This document shows positions 1 to 8,624 of a stretch of 64,000 nt of DNA, one piece after another; position 1 is the stretch's first letter, and every line of letters begins with the position of its first letter. The stretch comes from Microbacterium esteraromaticum (GTDB taxonomy: Bacteria > Actinomycetota > Actinomycetes > Actinomycetales > Microbacteriaceae), in the NCBI RefSeq assembly GCF_028747645.1, contig NZ_CP118100.1:2232001-2296000 (forward strand). The letters run 5' to 3'. The position numbers were made by a program, and so were the translations under genes. Below the pieces are notes generated by a model that searched no databases, was not told the DNA's origin, and was given only the letters and a program-made list of their open reading frames with translations.

Positions 1-927
1 GGCGATACCGACCAACGCTCCGGCGATCAGCATGACCACGAAGTACATCCGGCCCACGTCGATACCGGCGACACGTGCCGCGGCCGGGTTCTCGCCGACC
101 GCACGGAAGCGGAAGCCGAGCGCCGAACGCTCCAGCAGCCACCAGGTGAACGCGACGGCGAGCAGGGCGAGCAGGAAGCCGGCGTGCAGCTTGTACTGCG
201 GGCCGAGCAGCTGCGGCAGCTGGGCCGTCTCGGCCATGGGAGCGGTCTTCGGGTTGCTCGACCCCGGTGCCTGCAGGATTCCCTGCGTGGCGAGCATCCA
301 GGCCAGCAGATACACCGCGATGTTGTTGAGCATGATCGTCGTGATCACCTCGTGCGCACCGGTGCGTGCCTTCAGGAATCCGGCGATGCCACCCCAGATC
401 GCCGCAGCGGCCATACCGGCGACGATTGCGGCGACCAGGTGCAGCCCGATCGGCAGGTCCATCGCGGTGGCGACGTAGCCCGCCGCGGCGGCGGCCATCA
501 GCATCTGGCCCTGACCACCGATGTTGAACAGACCCGCGCGGAACGCCAGTCCGACACCGAGGCCTGCGGCGATCAGCGGCGTGGCGAACTTCAGCGTCTC
601 GGTCAGCGGTCGGATGCCGGCCGCGAACGTGTCGGCGTTGTAGTTGTAGATCGCGCCGCGGAACAGCGCCGCGTATGCGCCGGCGACGGCATCCCAGATC
701 GCGACGAACGTGTCGGCGGGCTGGGCGAAGAAGTACCCGGCTGCGGCCTGGACGTCTTCATCAGTCGCGGCGATCATGATCGAGCCGACGAGTACGGCCA
801 ACAGCACGGCGAGCAACGAGATGATGCCGTTGCCGTGCACGATCGCCTGCAGGGTCACCTGCCAGCGCGAGGGCGCGACCTTCGTCTCGGGTTCGGCCAG
901 CGGATTCGACGTCTGCATGGTGTTCAT
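1..927 (-). CDS. BMP-type ABC importer permease (partial, C-terminus off the left edge)
   Basis: Membrane permease of a nucleoside/simple-sugar-like importer fed by the BMP lipoprotein encoded upstream. 309 residues are visible and the reading frame is still open at base 1, so the last helices are missing. A hydrophilic N-terminus of about 30 residues precedes the first helix (about 34-53). The loop FRAGLFNIGGQGQ near residues 129-141 is the hallmark of the YufP/RbsC-like permease family, followed by alternating hydrophobic segments. The ATG overlaps the stop of the ATPase gene by four bases (ATGA), indicating translational coupling. A second permease gene probably follows beyond the window; this is inferred from family operons. 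The substrate cannot be read from sequence. Confidence 0.9.
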   Translation of the reverse strand, partial: MNTMQTSNPLAEPETKVAPSRWQVTLQAIVHGNGIISLLAVLLAVLVGSIMIAATDEDVQAAAGYFFAQPADTFVAIWDAVAGAYAALFRGAIYNYNADTFAAGIRPLTETLKFATPLIAAGLGVGLAFRAGLFNIGGQGQMLMAAAAAGYVATAMDLPIGLHLVAAIVAGMAAAAIWGGIAGFLKARTGAHEVITTIMLNNIAVYLLAWMLATQGILQAPGSSNPKTAPMAETAQLPQLLGPQYKLHAGFLLALLAVAFTWWLLERSALGFRFRAVGENPAAARVAGIDVGRMYFVVMLIAGALVGIA

Positions 928-2486
928 GCGATCTCCCCGTTCTGGTCGCCGCGGGCCGGCGCCTCGGTTGCCTCGGCGAGGGCGGCCGTCTCGCTCATGC
1001 CGGCCATCATCAGGCCGAGTGTCTCGCGGGATGTGTCGCCGGGAACGATGCCGACGATTCGGCCGCGGTACATCACGAGGATGCGATCCGCGAGCGCCGA
1101 CACCTCGTCGAGCTCGGTAGAGATGAGGATCACCGGTACACCGGCGTCACGCGTCTCGACGATGCGTTTGTGGATGAACTCGATCGAGCCGACATCCACA
1201 CCGCGGGTGGGCTGCGCCGCGACGAAGAGCGACAGGTCACGGCTGAGCTCGCGCGCGAGCACGACCTTCTGCTGGTTTCCGCCCGAGAGACGGCCCGCCG
1301 ACTGTGTCGGGCCCTGTGTGCGAATGTCGAACTCGGCGATCTTCTCGTGCGCGAAGCTCTCGAGCAGACCGCGCTGCACGCTGCCGGCGACGACGAACGG
1401 CGCGCCGAAGGAGCGGTCGAGCATGAGGTTCTCCGAGATGGAGAACTCCTTGACCAGGCCGTCGACGCTGCGGTCCTCGGGCACGAAGCCGACACCGGAT
1501 TCGAGGATGTGGCGCACCGAACGCCCGACGAGTTCCTTGCCGTCGAGGCGGATGCTGCCGCGCACGTCGTCCTGCAGACCGATGATGGCTTCGGTGAGCT
1601 CGGTCTGGCCGTTGCCCTGCACACCGGCGATGGCGAGCACCTCGCCGCCGCGTACCTCGAAGCTGGCTCCGTCGACGGTGACGGTGCCCACCTCGTCGGC
1701 GACGGTCAGGTCGCTGACGACGAGACCGTTCTCGCGCAGCGTGGGGGCGTCTTTGGTGACGGTGAGCTCGACCGCGCGTCCGACCATGAGGGAGGCGAGT
1801 TCGGCGTTGGATGCCGTCGGCTCTGCCTCGCCGACGACCTTGCCGAGTCGGATGACGGTGATGCGGTCGGCGACCTCGCGCACCTCGCGCAGCTTGTGCG
1901 TGATGAACACGATCGAGGTGCCCTGCGACTTGAGTTGACGCATCGTCGCCATCAGCTCGTCGGTCTCCTGCGGCGTGAGTACGGCGGTCGGCTCGTCGAA
2001 CACGAGCACGCGCGCGTCGCGTGAGAGCGCCTTGATGATCTCGACCCGTTGTTGCACACCGACGGGGAGGTCTTCGACGAGCGCATCGGGGTCGACCTGG
2101 AACCCGAAACGGTCCGAGATCTCGCGCACCTTCGCGCGGGCGGCCGCCAGGTCGAGACGTCCACCGAACGTCGTCTGCTCGTGCCCGAGCATGACATTCT
2201 CGGCGACGGTGAAAACGGGGATCAGCATGAAGTGCTGATGCACCATGCCGATGCCGGCTGCCATCGCGTCACCCGGGCCGTCGAACTCCTGCTCCACATC
2301 GTTGAGCAGGATCTCGCCCTCATCGGCCTGGTACAGACCGTAGAGGACGTTCATCAGCGTCGACTTGCCGGCACCGTTCTCGCCGAGCAGGCAGTGGATC
2401 TCCCCTGCCTCGACGGTGAGGTCGATGTGGTCGTTGGCCGTCAGCGCGCCGAATCTCTTCGTGATACCGCGCAGTTCAAGCTTCAT
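924..2486 (-). CDS. BMP-type ABC importer, tandem ATP-binding protein
   Basis: Cytoplasmic energy-coupling subunit with two ABC cassettes in one 520-residue chain, the usual length for the RbsA/YufO group. The first cassette has an intact Walker A GENGAGKST (about 35-43) and a modified signature LPVGVQQRVEI. The second has a degenerate Walker A GVQGNGQTE but a good signature LSGGNQQKVVLARE. This asymmetry is normal for the family, in which only one site hydrolyses ATP efficiently. It overlaps the downstream permease by four bases. A -10-like TAGGAT lies seven bases before the ATG, so the gene may have its own promoter in addition to read-through from the lipoprotein gene. Confidence 0.95.
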   Translation of the reverse strand: MKLELRGITKRFGALTANDHIDLTVEAGEIHCLLGENGAGKSTLMNVLYGLYQADEGEILLNDVEQEFDGPGDAMAAGIGMVHQHFMLIPVFTVAENVMLGHEQTTFGGRLDLAAARAKVREISDRFGFQVDPDALVEDLPVGVQQRVEIIKALSRDARVLVFDEPTAVLTPQETDELMATMRQLKSQGTSIVFITHKLREVREVADRITVIRLGKVVGEAEPTASNAELASLMVGRAVELTVTKDAPTLRENGLVVSDLTVADEVGTVTVDGASFEVRGGEVLAIAGVQGNGQTELTEAIIGLQDDVRGSIRLDGKELVGRSVRHILESGVGFVPEDRSVDGLVKEFSISENLMLDRSFGAPFVVAGSVQRGLLESFAHEKIAEFDIRTQGPTQSAGRLSGGNQQKVVLARELSRDLSLFVAAQPTRGVDVGSIEFIHKRIVETRDAGVPVILISTELDEVSALADRILVMYRGRIVGIVPGDTSRETLGLMMAGMSETAALAEATEAPARGDQNGEIA

Positions 2487-2493
2487 GTTGTTG

Positions 2494-2499
2494 ATCCTA
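2494..2499 (-). promoter_or_regulatory. -10 box, possible internal leaderless promoter of the BMP-importer ATPase gene
   Basis: TAGGAT on the minus strand, seven bases before the ATG. No clear -35 and no Shine-Dalgarno are seen. It would give a transcript that starts at or next to the start codon. Confidence 0.45.
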
Positions 2500-2539
2500 T
2501 TCGGGCAGCCGTCCTGATCGGGAGGGCCCGACAGGCAGA

Positions 2540-2573
2540 ATCGGGGAGGTCGGCAGCTGCCGACCTCCCCGAT
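2540..2573 (-). terminator. Perfect 34-bp palindrome between lipoprotein and transporter genes (attenuator)
   Basis: ATCGGGGAGGTCGGCAG followed at once by its exact reverse complement (17+17, no spacer bases). It begins ten bases after the stop of the BMP lipoprotein gene and is followed by only a short, T-poor tail. This position fits a partial terminator or mRNA-stabilising hairpin that lets the binding protein be made in excess over the membrane components. Confidence 0.75.
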
Positions 2574-2582
2574 CCGATGGCA

Positions 2583-3680
2583 TCAGCCTGCGAGGTACGA
2601 GGTGACCTCGACCTTTCCGTCGATGATGTCCTGGCGGAGCTGGTCGACCTCGTCCTGCAGTTCCTGGTCCACCTTGTCGGCGAAGTTGTGCAGGTCGGCG
2701 ATACCGACGCCCTCGTTCTCGAGAGTGCCAACGTACGCCTCGGGGTCGAACTCACCGTTGCCGCTGGACAGCACGGCCTGGTAGGTCGACAGGTCCATGG
2801 CCTTGAGCACCGAGGTCAGCACGACGTCGGCGGTGCTCGGGTCGGTGACGAACAGGTCGGCGTCAGCACCGATCAGGGCGATGTCCTTGCCGGACTCCTT
2901 GATGGCCTGCTGAGCCGACTGGTAGATCGGTCCACCCACGGGAAGGATGACGTCCACACCCTGGTCGAGGATGTTCACGGCGACCTGCTTGGCGTCCTGG
3001 TTGGCCTCGAAGCCACCCGTGAACGAACCGGTCGAGCCGTCCCAGCCGACGACCTCCACGTCGGCGCCCTTGACCTCGTTGTAGTGGTCGACGCCCTGCT
3101 TGAAGCCGTCCATGAAGATCGTCACGGTCGGGAACTCGCGTCCACCGAAGGTGCCGACCTTGCCGGTGGTCGAGTATCCGGCCGACAGGTAGCCGGCGAG
3201 GAACGCGGCCTGAGCCGTGTCGTAGAGCAGCGGCTTGACGTTGTCGGCGTCCTTGGTGCCATCGAAGTCGTTATCGGCGGCGTCGTCGACAAGGATGAAG
3301 TCGATCTCGGGGTTTGCCGAGGCGGCCTCGACCGTTGCGGCCGACAGCGCGAAACCGACGGCGACGATGGCGTCGCAGCCCTCGCCGACCAGGTTGGTCA
3401 TGTTCGGGCCGTACTCGGTTTCGGCGTTGGACTGCACGTCCTTCAGCTCGACACCGAGCTCGTCAGCGGCCTTCTTGGCACCCTCGAACGAGAGCTGGTT
3501 GAACGACTTGTCGTCGAATCCGCCCTCGTCGGAGACGATGCAGGGCAGGAAGTCGAGGGCTTCAGAACCGCCATCGCCCGCGGGCGTGTCGGTGGGTGCC
3601 TGACCGCACGCGGCCAAGCTGAGGACGACGCCGGCAGCGACCGTCGCGCCGAGCAGCTTCTTGGTGATGGAGATGGACAC
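2583..3680 (-). CDS. BMP family substrate-binding lipoprotein
   Basis: Extracellular solute-binding lipoprotein (365 residues) of the basic membrane protein/PnrA family, which binds nucleosides in characterised members. The signal peptide ends in a lipobox LSLAAC with Cys25. The mature part starts with a short Thr/Pro/Gly-rich linker and contains the BMP landmarks DEGGFDDKSFNQLSFEGA and IVAVGFALS. The GTG start is preceded by GGGAGG at good spacing; an ATG four bases upstream is out of frame. It is the first gene of the importer operon, and a strong hairpin separates it from the ATPase gene. Ligand identity is inference only. Confidence 0.94.
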   Translation of the reverse strand: MSISITKKLLGATVAAGVVLSLAACGQAPTDTPAGDGGSEALDFLPCIVSDEGGFDDKSFNQLSFEGAKKAADELGVELKDVQSNAETEYGPNMTNLVGEGCDAIVAVGFALSAATVEAASANPEIDFILVDDAADNDFDGTKDADNVKPLLYDTAQAAFLAGYLSAGYSTTGKVGTFGGREFPTVTIFMDGFKQGVDHYNEVKGADVEVVGWDGSTGSFTGGFEANQDAKQVAVNILDQGVDVILPVGGPIYQSAQQAIKESGKDIALIGADADLFVTDPSTADVVLTSVLKAMDLSTYQAVLSSGNGEFDPEAYVGTLENEGVGIADLHNFADKVDQELQDEVDQLRQDIIDGKVEVTSYLAG

Positions 3681-3835
3681 TCATGCCTCCCTGAACGGTT
3701 CCGCGGACATCGCGGATCGATCGAGATTACCGAGTGTTACGCGCCGCTCGCATTACGGATCGCAGTGCACTCGCGAAAGGTTACAGATCTGCAATGATCA
3801 CGCGCGGCGCGCACGAGAGCCACCTCGGGCACCGC

Positions 3836-4948
3836 TCAGAGGACGTCATCCCGCCCCGTGATCTTCAGCGATTCCACGACACCCTTGACCCGCTGCGCGT
3901 GCTCCACCGTGGTCACCAGCAGGGCGTCGTCCGTGTCGACGACCACAATGTCCTTCACACCGACGAGGCTGATCACCCGCGAGGTCTGACTCACCAGGAT
4001 CCCGCTGGCGGCATCCGAGAGCACGCGGGCCTTGGGGCCGAGCACGGCGAGATCGTTCTTGCGCCCGTGCGTGATCAACTTGGTGAGCGAGGCGAAGTCG
4101 CCGACGTCATCCCAGTCGAAGTGTCCGGGGATCACCGCGAGGTGACCGCGCTCGGCGGCAGGCTCCGCCACCGCATAGTCGATGGCGACCTTCTTCAGCG
4201 TCGGCCAGATGCGATCCACCGCGGGTCCGCGACGTTCGCGGTCGTCCCACGCCTCGGCGAGCTCGAGCAGCCCGGCGTGCAGATCCGGCTCGTTCGCGGC
4301 GAGTTCCTCGAGCAGCACACTCGCCTTGGCGATGAACATCCCCGCGTTCCACAGGTAGTCCCGGTCGGCCAGGTACTGCTTGGCGGTCTCGAGGTCAGGC
4401 TTCTCGACGAAACGTTCAACCAGCGTCGCCTCGGGCGCGCCGTCCACCACGATCTCGCCAGCGCGCTTGATGTAGCCGAAGCCGACCGAGGGCTCGGTGG
4501 GGGGAATGCCGATCGTGACGATGTAGCCCTGCCGCGCGACCTGCACCGCCTGTTGCACGGCCCATTCGAACACCTGTGTGCCTCGGATGACGTGATCAGC
4601 GCTGAACGACCCGATGATCACGTCAGGATCGCGGCGGTGCAGGATCGCCGCCGCCAGGCCGATCGCGGCGGCCGACTCGCGGGGCTCGGATTCGAGGAAC
4701 ACGTTCGCATCCGGGATGCCCGGCAGCTGGCCCTCCACGGCGGCGCGGTGCGCACGGCCGGTGACCACGGCGATGCGGTCCTCACCCGCCAGCGGCACCA
4801 GGCGGTCCCACGTGTCGCGCAGCAAGGAGTGCCCCGATCCGGTGAGGTCGTGCAGGAACTTCGGTGCGTCCGCCCGCGAGAGCGGCCACAGCCGGCTCCC
4901 GATGCCGCCGGCGGGGATCACCGCGTAGAAGTCGTCGATTCTGGCCAT
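3836..4948 (-). CDS. manC: Mannose-1-phosphate guanylyltransferase
   Basis: Makes GDP-mannose from mannose 1-phosphate and GTP in the cytoplasm, supplying mannosylation; the protein mannosyltransferase at 38466 uses polyprenyl-linked mannose derived from this pool. The 370-residue protein has the nucleotidyltransferase signature AVIPAGGIGSRLWPLSRADA at residues 8-27 and GSFSADHVI for metal/nucleotide binding. It has only the pyrophosphorylase domain and no C-terminal isomerase domain. An in-frame extension to 5125 is possible but has no family similarity and would overlap sdhC; the ATG at 4948 has a leaderless -10 box (TAGGTT) seven bases upstream. It is divergent from the sdh operon. Confidence 0.93.
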   Translation of the reverse strand: MARIDDFYAVIPAGGIGSRLWPLSRADAPKFLHDLTGSGHSLLRDTWDRLVPLAGEDRIAVVTGRAHRAAVEGQLPGIPDANVFLESEPRESAAAIGLAAAILHRRDPDVIIGSFSADHVIRGTQVFEWAVQQAVQVARQGYIVTIGIPPTEPSVGFGYIKRAGEIVVDGAPEATLVERFVEKPDLETAKQYLADRDYLWNAGMFIAKASVLLEELAANEPDLHAGLLELAEAWDDRERRGPAVDRIWPTLKKVAIDYAVAEPAAERGHLAVIPGHFDWDDVGDFASLTKLITHGRKNDLAVLGPKARVLSDAASGILVSQTSRVISLVGVKDIVVVDTDDALLVTTVEHAQRVKGVVESLKITGRDDVL

Positions 4949-4955
4949 GGCATCC

Positions 4956-4961
4956 AACCTA
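4956..4961 (-). promoter_or_regulatory. -10 box of manC (leaderless type)
   Basis: TAGGTT on the minus strand with seven bases to the ATG. No ribosome-binding site is present. Confidence 0.5.
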
Positions 4962-5111
4962 TCCGGCACCTCACCCTGCCCCTGTGCCACCCGCCGACGA
5001 CGCGCTAAGGTTCCCCTTCGTCGCACCCAGCGTTCTGACAGGAATAGGATGGGTGCGGCGGGGCATGCCCTCACGCAAGCACCCGACATCTCATCGATCA
5101 GGGAGGACGAC

Positions 5112-5546
5112 GTGTCCACGAGCACACGCTTGACACCGTCGATTTCGGAGACGACCTCGAAGTCTCCGCGCGGAACGCTCTATCGCGGCCGGGAAGGCAT
5201 GTGGTCCTGGGTGCTGCATCGCATCACCGGCGTGGCGATCTTCTTCTTCTTGCTGGTGCACGTGCTCGACACGGCGCTCATCAGGGTCTCGCCCGAGGCG
5301 TACGACGCGGTCATCGGCACCTACAAGAACCCCATCATGGCGTTCGGTGAGGTCGTGCTGGTCGCCGGCATCGTCTTCCACGCCATGAACGGTCTGCGGA
5401 TCATCCTGGTGGACTTCTGGGCCAAGGGCGCCCAGTACCAGCGCCAGATGTTCTGGATCGTCATCGGCGTGTGGGCGGTCGTGATGGCCGGATTCATCCC
5501 GCGTCACCTCGGCCTCGCGTTCGCCGGATTCGGAGGGGACCACTGA
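5112..5546 (+). CDS. sdhC: Succinate dehydrogenase cytochrome b subunit
   Basis: Membrane anchor of respiratory complex II, 144 residues. Three membrane helices are apparent (about 43-63, 77-100 and 117-136). The family segment HRITGVAIFFFLLVH gives candidate haem ligands, and FHAMNGLRIIL matches the second conserved histidine helix. The GTG start is chosen because GGGAGGACGAC ends directly before it; longer in-frame starts reach into the manC promoter region and lack similarity. The stop overlaps the ATG of sdhD by one base. First gene of sdhCDAB. Confidence 0.95.
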   Translation: MSTSTRLTPSISETTSKSPRGTLYRGREGMWSWVLHRITGVAIFFFLLVHVLDTALIRVSPEAYDAVIGTYKNPIMAFGEVVLVAGIVFHAMNGLRIILVDFWAKGAQYQRQMFWIVIGVWAVVMAGFIPRHLGLAFAGFGGDH

Positions 5547-5989
5547 TGTCCACCCAGACTGCTGTTCCCGTCGCCCGCCGTCAGCGCGGCATCAACCTCG
5601 AGAAGTGGGGCTGGCTGTTCATGCGCGGCTCGGGCGTACTGCTCGTCGTGCTGATCTTCGGCCACCTGTTCGTCAACCTGATGCTCGGCGAGGGCATCCA
5701 CGCGCTGGACTTCGGCTTCGTCGCCGGCAAGCTCGCGTCTCCCTTCTGGCAGTGGTGGGACGTGCTGATGCTGTGGCTGGCGCTGATCCACGGGTCCAAC
5801 GGCATGCGCACCATCGTCAACGACTACGTCACCCACCCGAAGGCGCGCAAGGCGCTGGTGTGGGCCCTCGGCCTGGCCGCCGGCCTGCTGATCATCCTGG
5901 GCACCCTCGTGGTGTTCACGTTCGACCCCTGCGCTGGCGTCTTCGAGGACGGCACGCTGTGGGAGACCTGCCAGGCACTTGGCGAGTAA
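5546..5989 (+). CDS. sdhD: Succinate dehydrogenase hydrophobic membrane anchor
   Basis: Second membrane anchor of complex II, 147 residues with three hydrophobic helices. [18 protein letters not shown] carries a conserved helix-one histidine, and [14 protein letters not shown] matches the quinone-site helix of the actinobacterial SdhD family. Its ATG overlaps the sdhC stop (TGATG) and lies behind CGGAGGGG within sdhC. It acts with SdhC to hold the flavoprotein/iron-sulphur dimer at the membrane and pass electrons to menaquinone; the quinone type is known for the phylum, not read here. Confidence 0.94.
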   Translation: MSTQTAVPVARRQRGINLEKWGWLFMRGSGVLLVVLIFGHLFVNLMLGEGIHALDFGFVAGKLASPFWQWWDVLMLWLALIHGSNGMRTIVNDYVTHPKARKALVWALGLAAGLLIILGTLVVFTFDPCAGVFEDGTLWETCQALGE

Positions 5990-6008
5990 CGAAGAAGGCA
6001 GACACAGA

Positions 6009-7814
6009 GTGACTACTCAGACCCAAGATTCCGTCGTCCGCGACGGCGTGCACTACCACCAGTTCGACGTCGTCATCGTCGGCGCCGGCGGCGCCGGAAT
6101 GCGTGCCGCGATCGAGGCGGGTCCCGGCGCGAAGACGGCCGTGATCTCGAAGCTGTACCCCACACGCTCGCACACCGGTGCGGCGCAGGGCGGTATGGCC
6201 GCGGCGCTCGCGAACGTCGAGGACGACAACTGGGAGTGGCACACCTACGACACCGTCAAGGGCGGCGACTACCTGGTCGACCAGGATGCCGCTGAGATCC
6301 TGGCCAAGGAGGCCATCGACGCGGTCATCGACCTCGAGAACATGGGTCTGCCGTTCAACCGCACGCCCGACGGCAAGATCGACCAGCGCCGTTTCGGCGG
6401 CCACACCGCCGAGCACGGCAAGAGCCCGGTGCGCCGCGCGTGCTACGCCGCCGACCGCACCGGCCACATGATCCTGCAGACGCTGTTCCAGAACTGCGTC
6501 AAGCTGGGCATCAACTTCTTCAACGAGTTCTACGTGCTCGACCTGATCACGGTCAAGGACGACGCCGGCGCCACCCAGGTCGCTGGTGTGGTCGCCTACG
6601 ACCTCGCCACGGGTGAACTGCACGTGTTCCAGTCCAAGGCCGTCGTGTTCGCGACCGGTGGATTCGGCAAGATCTTCAAGACGACCTCCAACGCGCACAC
6701 CCTCACGGGTGATGGCGTCGGGATCATCTGGCGCAAGGGCCTGCCTCTGGAGGACCTGGAGTTCTTCCAGTTCCACCCGACCGGTCTGGCCGGCCTCGGC
6801 ATCCTCCTCACCGAGGGTGCGCGCGGTGAGGGCGCGATCCTGCGCAACGCCTCGGGTGAGCGCTTCATGGAGCGCTACGCGCCCACCATCAAGGACCTCG
6901 CACCGCGCGACATCGTCGCCCGCAGCATGGTGCAAGAAGTGGCTGAGGGCCGCGGCGCCGGCCCGCACCGCGACTATGTGCTGCTGGACTGCACGCACCT
7001 GGGCGCCGAGGTGCTCGAGACCAAGCTGCCGGACATCACCGAGTTCGCCCGCACCTACCTGGGCGTCGACCCGGTGGTCGAGCCCGTGCCGGTGATGCCG
7101 ACCGCGCACTACGCGATGGGTGGCATCCCCACCAACAACGACGCCGAGGTGCTCGCGGACAACTCCACCGTCGTTCCGGGGCTGTACGCCGCGGGTGAGT
7201 GCGCGTGCGTCTCGGTGCACGGCTCGAACCGCCTCGGCACCAACTCGCTGCTCGACATCAACGTCTTCGGCAAGCGCGCCGGCCGCAACGCCGTCGAGTA
7301 CGCGAAGAACGCCGAATTCGTGCCGCTGCCCGAGAACCCCGCTGCGTTCGTCAGCGACATGATCGAGGGCCTGCGCAACAACCAGGGCACCGAGCGCATC
7401 GCCGTGCTGCGCAAGAAGCTGCAGGACGAGATGGACAAGGGCGCCCAGGTGTTCCGCACCGAAGAGTCGCTCACCCACGTGCTGGGTGTCATCGAAGAGC
7501 TCCGCGAGCGTTACAAGAACGTGCACGTCGACGACAAGGGGCGCCGGTTCAACACCGATCTGCTCGAGGCCGTCGAGCTCGGCTTCCTGCTCGACATCGC
7601 CGAGGTCGTCGTCTACGCCGCACGCAACCGCCACGAGAGCCGCGGCGGCCACATGCGCGACGACTTCCCCAAGCGCGATGACGAGAACTTCATGAAGCAC
7701 ACCATGGCGTACCTGGTCGGCGACCCGCACTCGTCGGATGCCGCCGATCACATCAAGCTGGACTGGAAGCCCGTGGTCGTCACGAACTACCAGCCGATGG
7801 AGAGGAAGTACTGA
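6009..7814 (+). CDS. sdhA: Succinate dehydrogenase flavoprotein subunit
   Basis: Catalytic FAD subunit oxidising succinate to fumarate, about 601 residues. The Rossmann motif [14 protein letters not shown] lies near residue 21; THR-SER-HIS in [17 protein letters not shown] contains the histidine that binds FAD covalently. [20 protein letters not shown] and HYAMGG form the dicarboxylate site. The GTG start is preceded by GAAGAAGG about ten bases upstream; a TTG thirty bases earlier lies inside sdhD and is less likely. The stop overlaps the start of sdhB (TGATG). Confidence 0.97.
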   Translation: MTTQTQDSVVRDGVHYHQFDVVIVGAGGAGMRAAIEAGPGAKTAVISKLYPTRSHTGAAQGGMAAALANVEDDNWEWHTYDTVKGGDYLVDQDAAEILAKEAIDAVIDLENMGLPFNRTPDGKIDQRRFGGHTAEHGKSPVRRACYAADRTGHMILQTLFQNCVKLGINFFNEFYVLDLITVKDDAGATQVAGVVAYDLATGELHVFQSKAVVFATGGFGKIFKTTSNAHTLTGDGVGIIWRKGLPLEDLEFFQFHPTGLAGLGILLTEGARGEGAILRNASGERFMERYAPTIKDLAPRDIVARSMVQEVAEGRGAGPHRDYVLLDCTHLGAEVLETKLPDITEFARTYLGVDPVVEPVPVMPTAHYAMGGIPTNNDAEVLADNSTVVPGLYAAGECACVSVHGSNRLGTNSLLDINVFGKRAGRNAVEYAKNAEFVPLPENPAAFVSDMIEGLRNNQGTERIAVLRKKLQDEMDKGAQVFRTEESLTHVLGVIEELRERYKNVHVDDKGRRFNTDLLEAVELGFLLDIAEVVVYAARNRHESRGGHMRDDFPKRDDENFMKHTMAYLVGDPHSSDAADHIKLDWKPVVVTNYQPMERKY

Positions 7815-8602
7815 TGTCCACCGCAGTCGTCGATCCCGAGACCGCTGCCCAGGCCGAAGCCGCGGACGCGGCGGCCGACTCGGGCGTGCAGTCCTTCCTC
7901 GTGACGTTCAACATCCGCCGCTTCGACCCCGAGGTCGACGAGGAGCCGCGTTGGGTGGACTACGACGTCGAGCTGTACGCCACCGACCGCGTGCTCGACG
8001 CGCTGCACAAGATCAAGTGGGAGGTCGACGGCTCGCTGAGCTTCCGTCGGTCGTGCGCCCACGGTATCTGCGGCTCCGACGCCATGCGGATCAACGGCCG
8101 CAACCGTCTCGCGTGCAAGACGCTGATCAAGGACCTCGACATCTCGAAGCCGATCTATGTCGAGGCCATCAAGGGCCTGCCGCTCGAGAAGGACCTGATC
8201 GTCGACATGGAGCCGTTCTTCGCCTCCTACCGCGAGGTGCAGCCGTTCCTGATCGCGAACTCGACGCCTGAGAAGGGCAAGGAGCGCGTGCAGTCGATCA
8301 CCGACCGCGCGATCTTCGACGACACGACCAAGTGCATCCTGTGCGCCGCGTGCACCTCGTCCTGCCCGATCTTCTGGACCGACGGTCAGTACTTCGGGCC
8401 CGCCGCGATCGTGAACGCGCACCGCTTCATCTTCGACTCGCGTGACGACGCCGGTGATGTGCGTCTGGACATCCTCAACGACAAGGAGGGCGTGTGGCGC
8501 TGCCGCACGACCTTCAACTGCACCGAGGCCTGCCCGCGTGGCATCGAGGTCACCAAGGCGATCGCCGAGGTGAAGCAGGCTGTCCTCAGCGGCGGCCGCT
8601 GA
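7814..8602 (+). CDS. sdhB: Succinate dehydrogenase iron-sulphur subunit
   Basis: Electron-transfer subunit of complex II, 262 residues. The [2Fe-2S] motif is SCAHGICGSDAMRING with a distal Cys in RLAC; Asp replaces the third Cys of the consensus, as is also usual in proteobacterial SdhB. The [4Fe-4S]/[3Fe-4S] motifs are CILCAACTSSCP and CRTTFNCTEACPRG. The N-terminus has an Ala/Glu-rich extension of about 25 residues. Last gene of sdhCDAB. No clear terminator follows, and the next gene begins 22 bases later with its own -10 box. Confidence 0.97.
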   Translation: MSTAVVDPETAAQAEAADAAADSGVQSFLVTFNIRRFDPEVDEEPRWVDYDVELYATDRVLDALHKIKWEVDGSLSFRRSCAHGICGSDAMRINGRNRLACKTLIKDLDISKPIYVEAIKGLPLEKDLIVDMEPFFASYREVQPFLIANSTPEKGKERVQSITDRAIFDDTTKCILCAACTSSCPIFWTDGQYFGPAAIVNAHRFIFDSRDDAGDVRLDILNDKEGVWRCRTTFNCTEACPRGIEVTKAIAEVKQAVLSGGR

Positions 8603-8612
8603 CGCGGATCGC

Positions 8613-8618
8613 TACTCT
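8613..8618 (+). promoter_or_regulatory. -10 box of the YihY/BrkB gene (leaderless type)
   Basis: TACTCT, six bases before the GTG start. There is no Shine-Dalgarno between them. Confidence 0.5.
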
Positions 8619-8624
8619 GGGGAC

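Noticed and set aside
184..1938. Long plus-strand open frame of 584 codons
   Set aside because: It lies opposite the importer permease and ATPase genes, has Arg/Asp-biased composition and no family motif; a shadow of high third-position GC.
2049..3797. Plus-strand frame of 582 codons opposite the BMP lipoprotein
   Set aside because: Antisense shadow; the minus strand has a clear signal peptide, lipobox and family motifs.
5916..7751. Minus-strand frame of 611 codons opposite sdhA
   Set aside because: Mirror of a well-conserved gene, with Val/His/Asp-biased composition and no similarity.
8066..8130. Missing third Cys of the SdhB [2Fe-2S] motif as a defect
   Set aside because: Asp at this position is common in functional SdhB proteins, so it is not a lesion.
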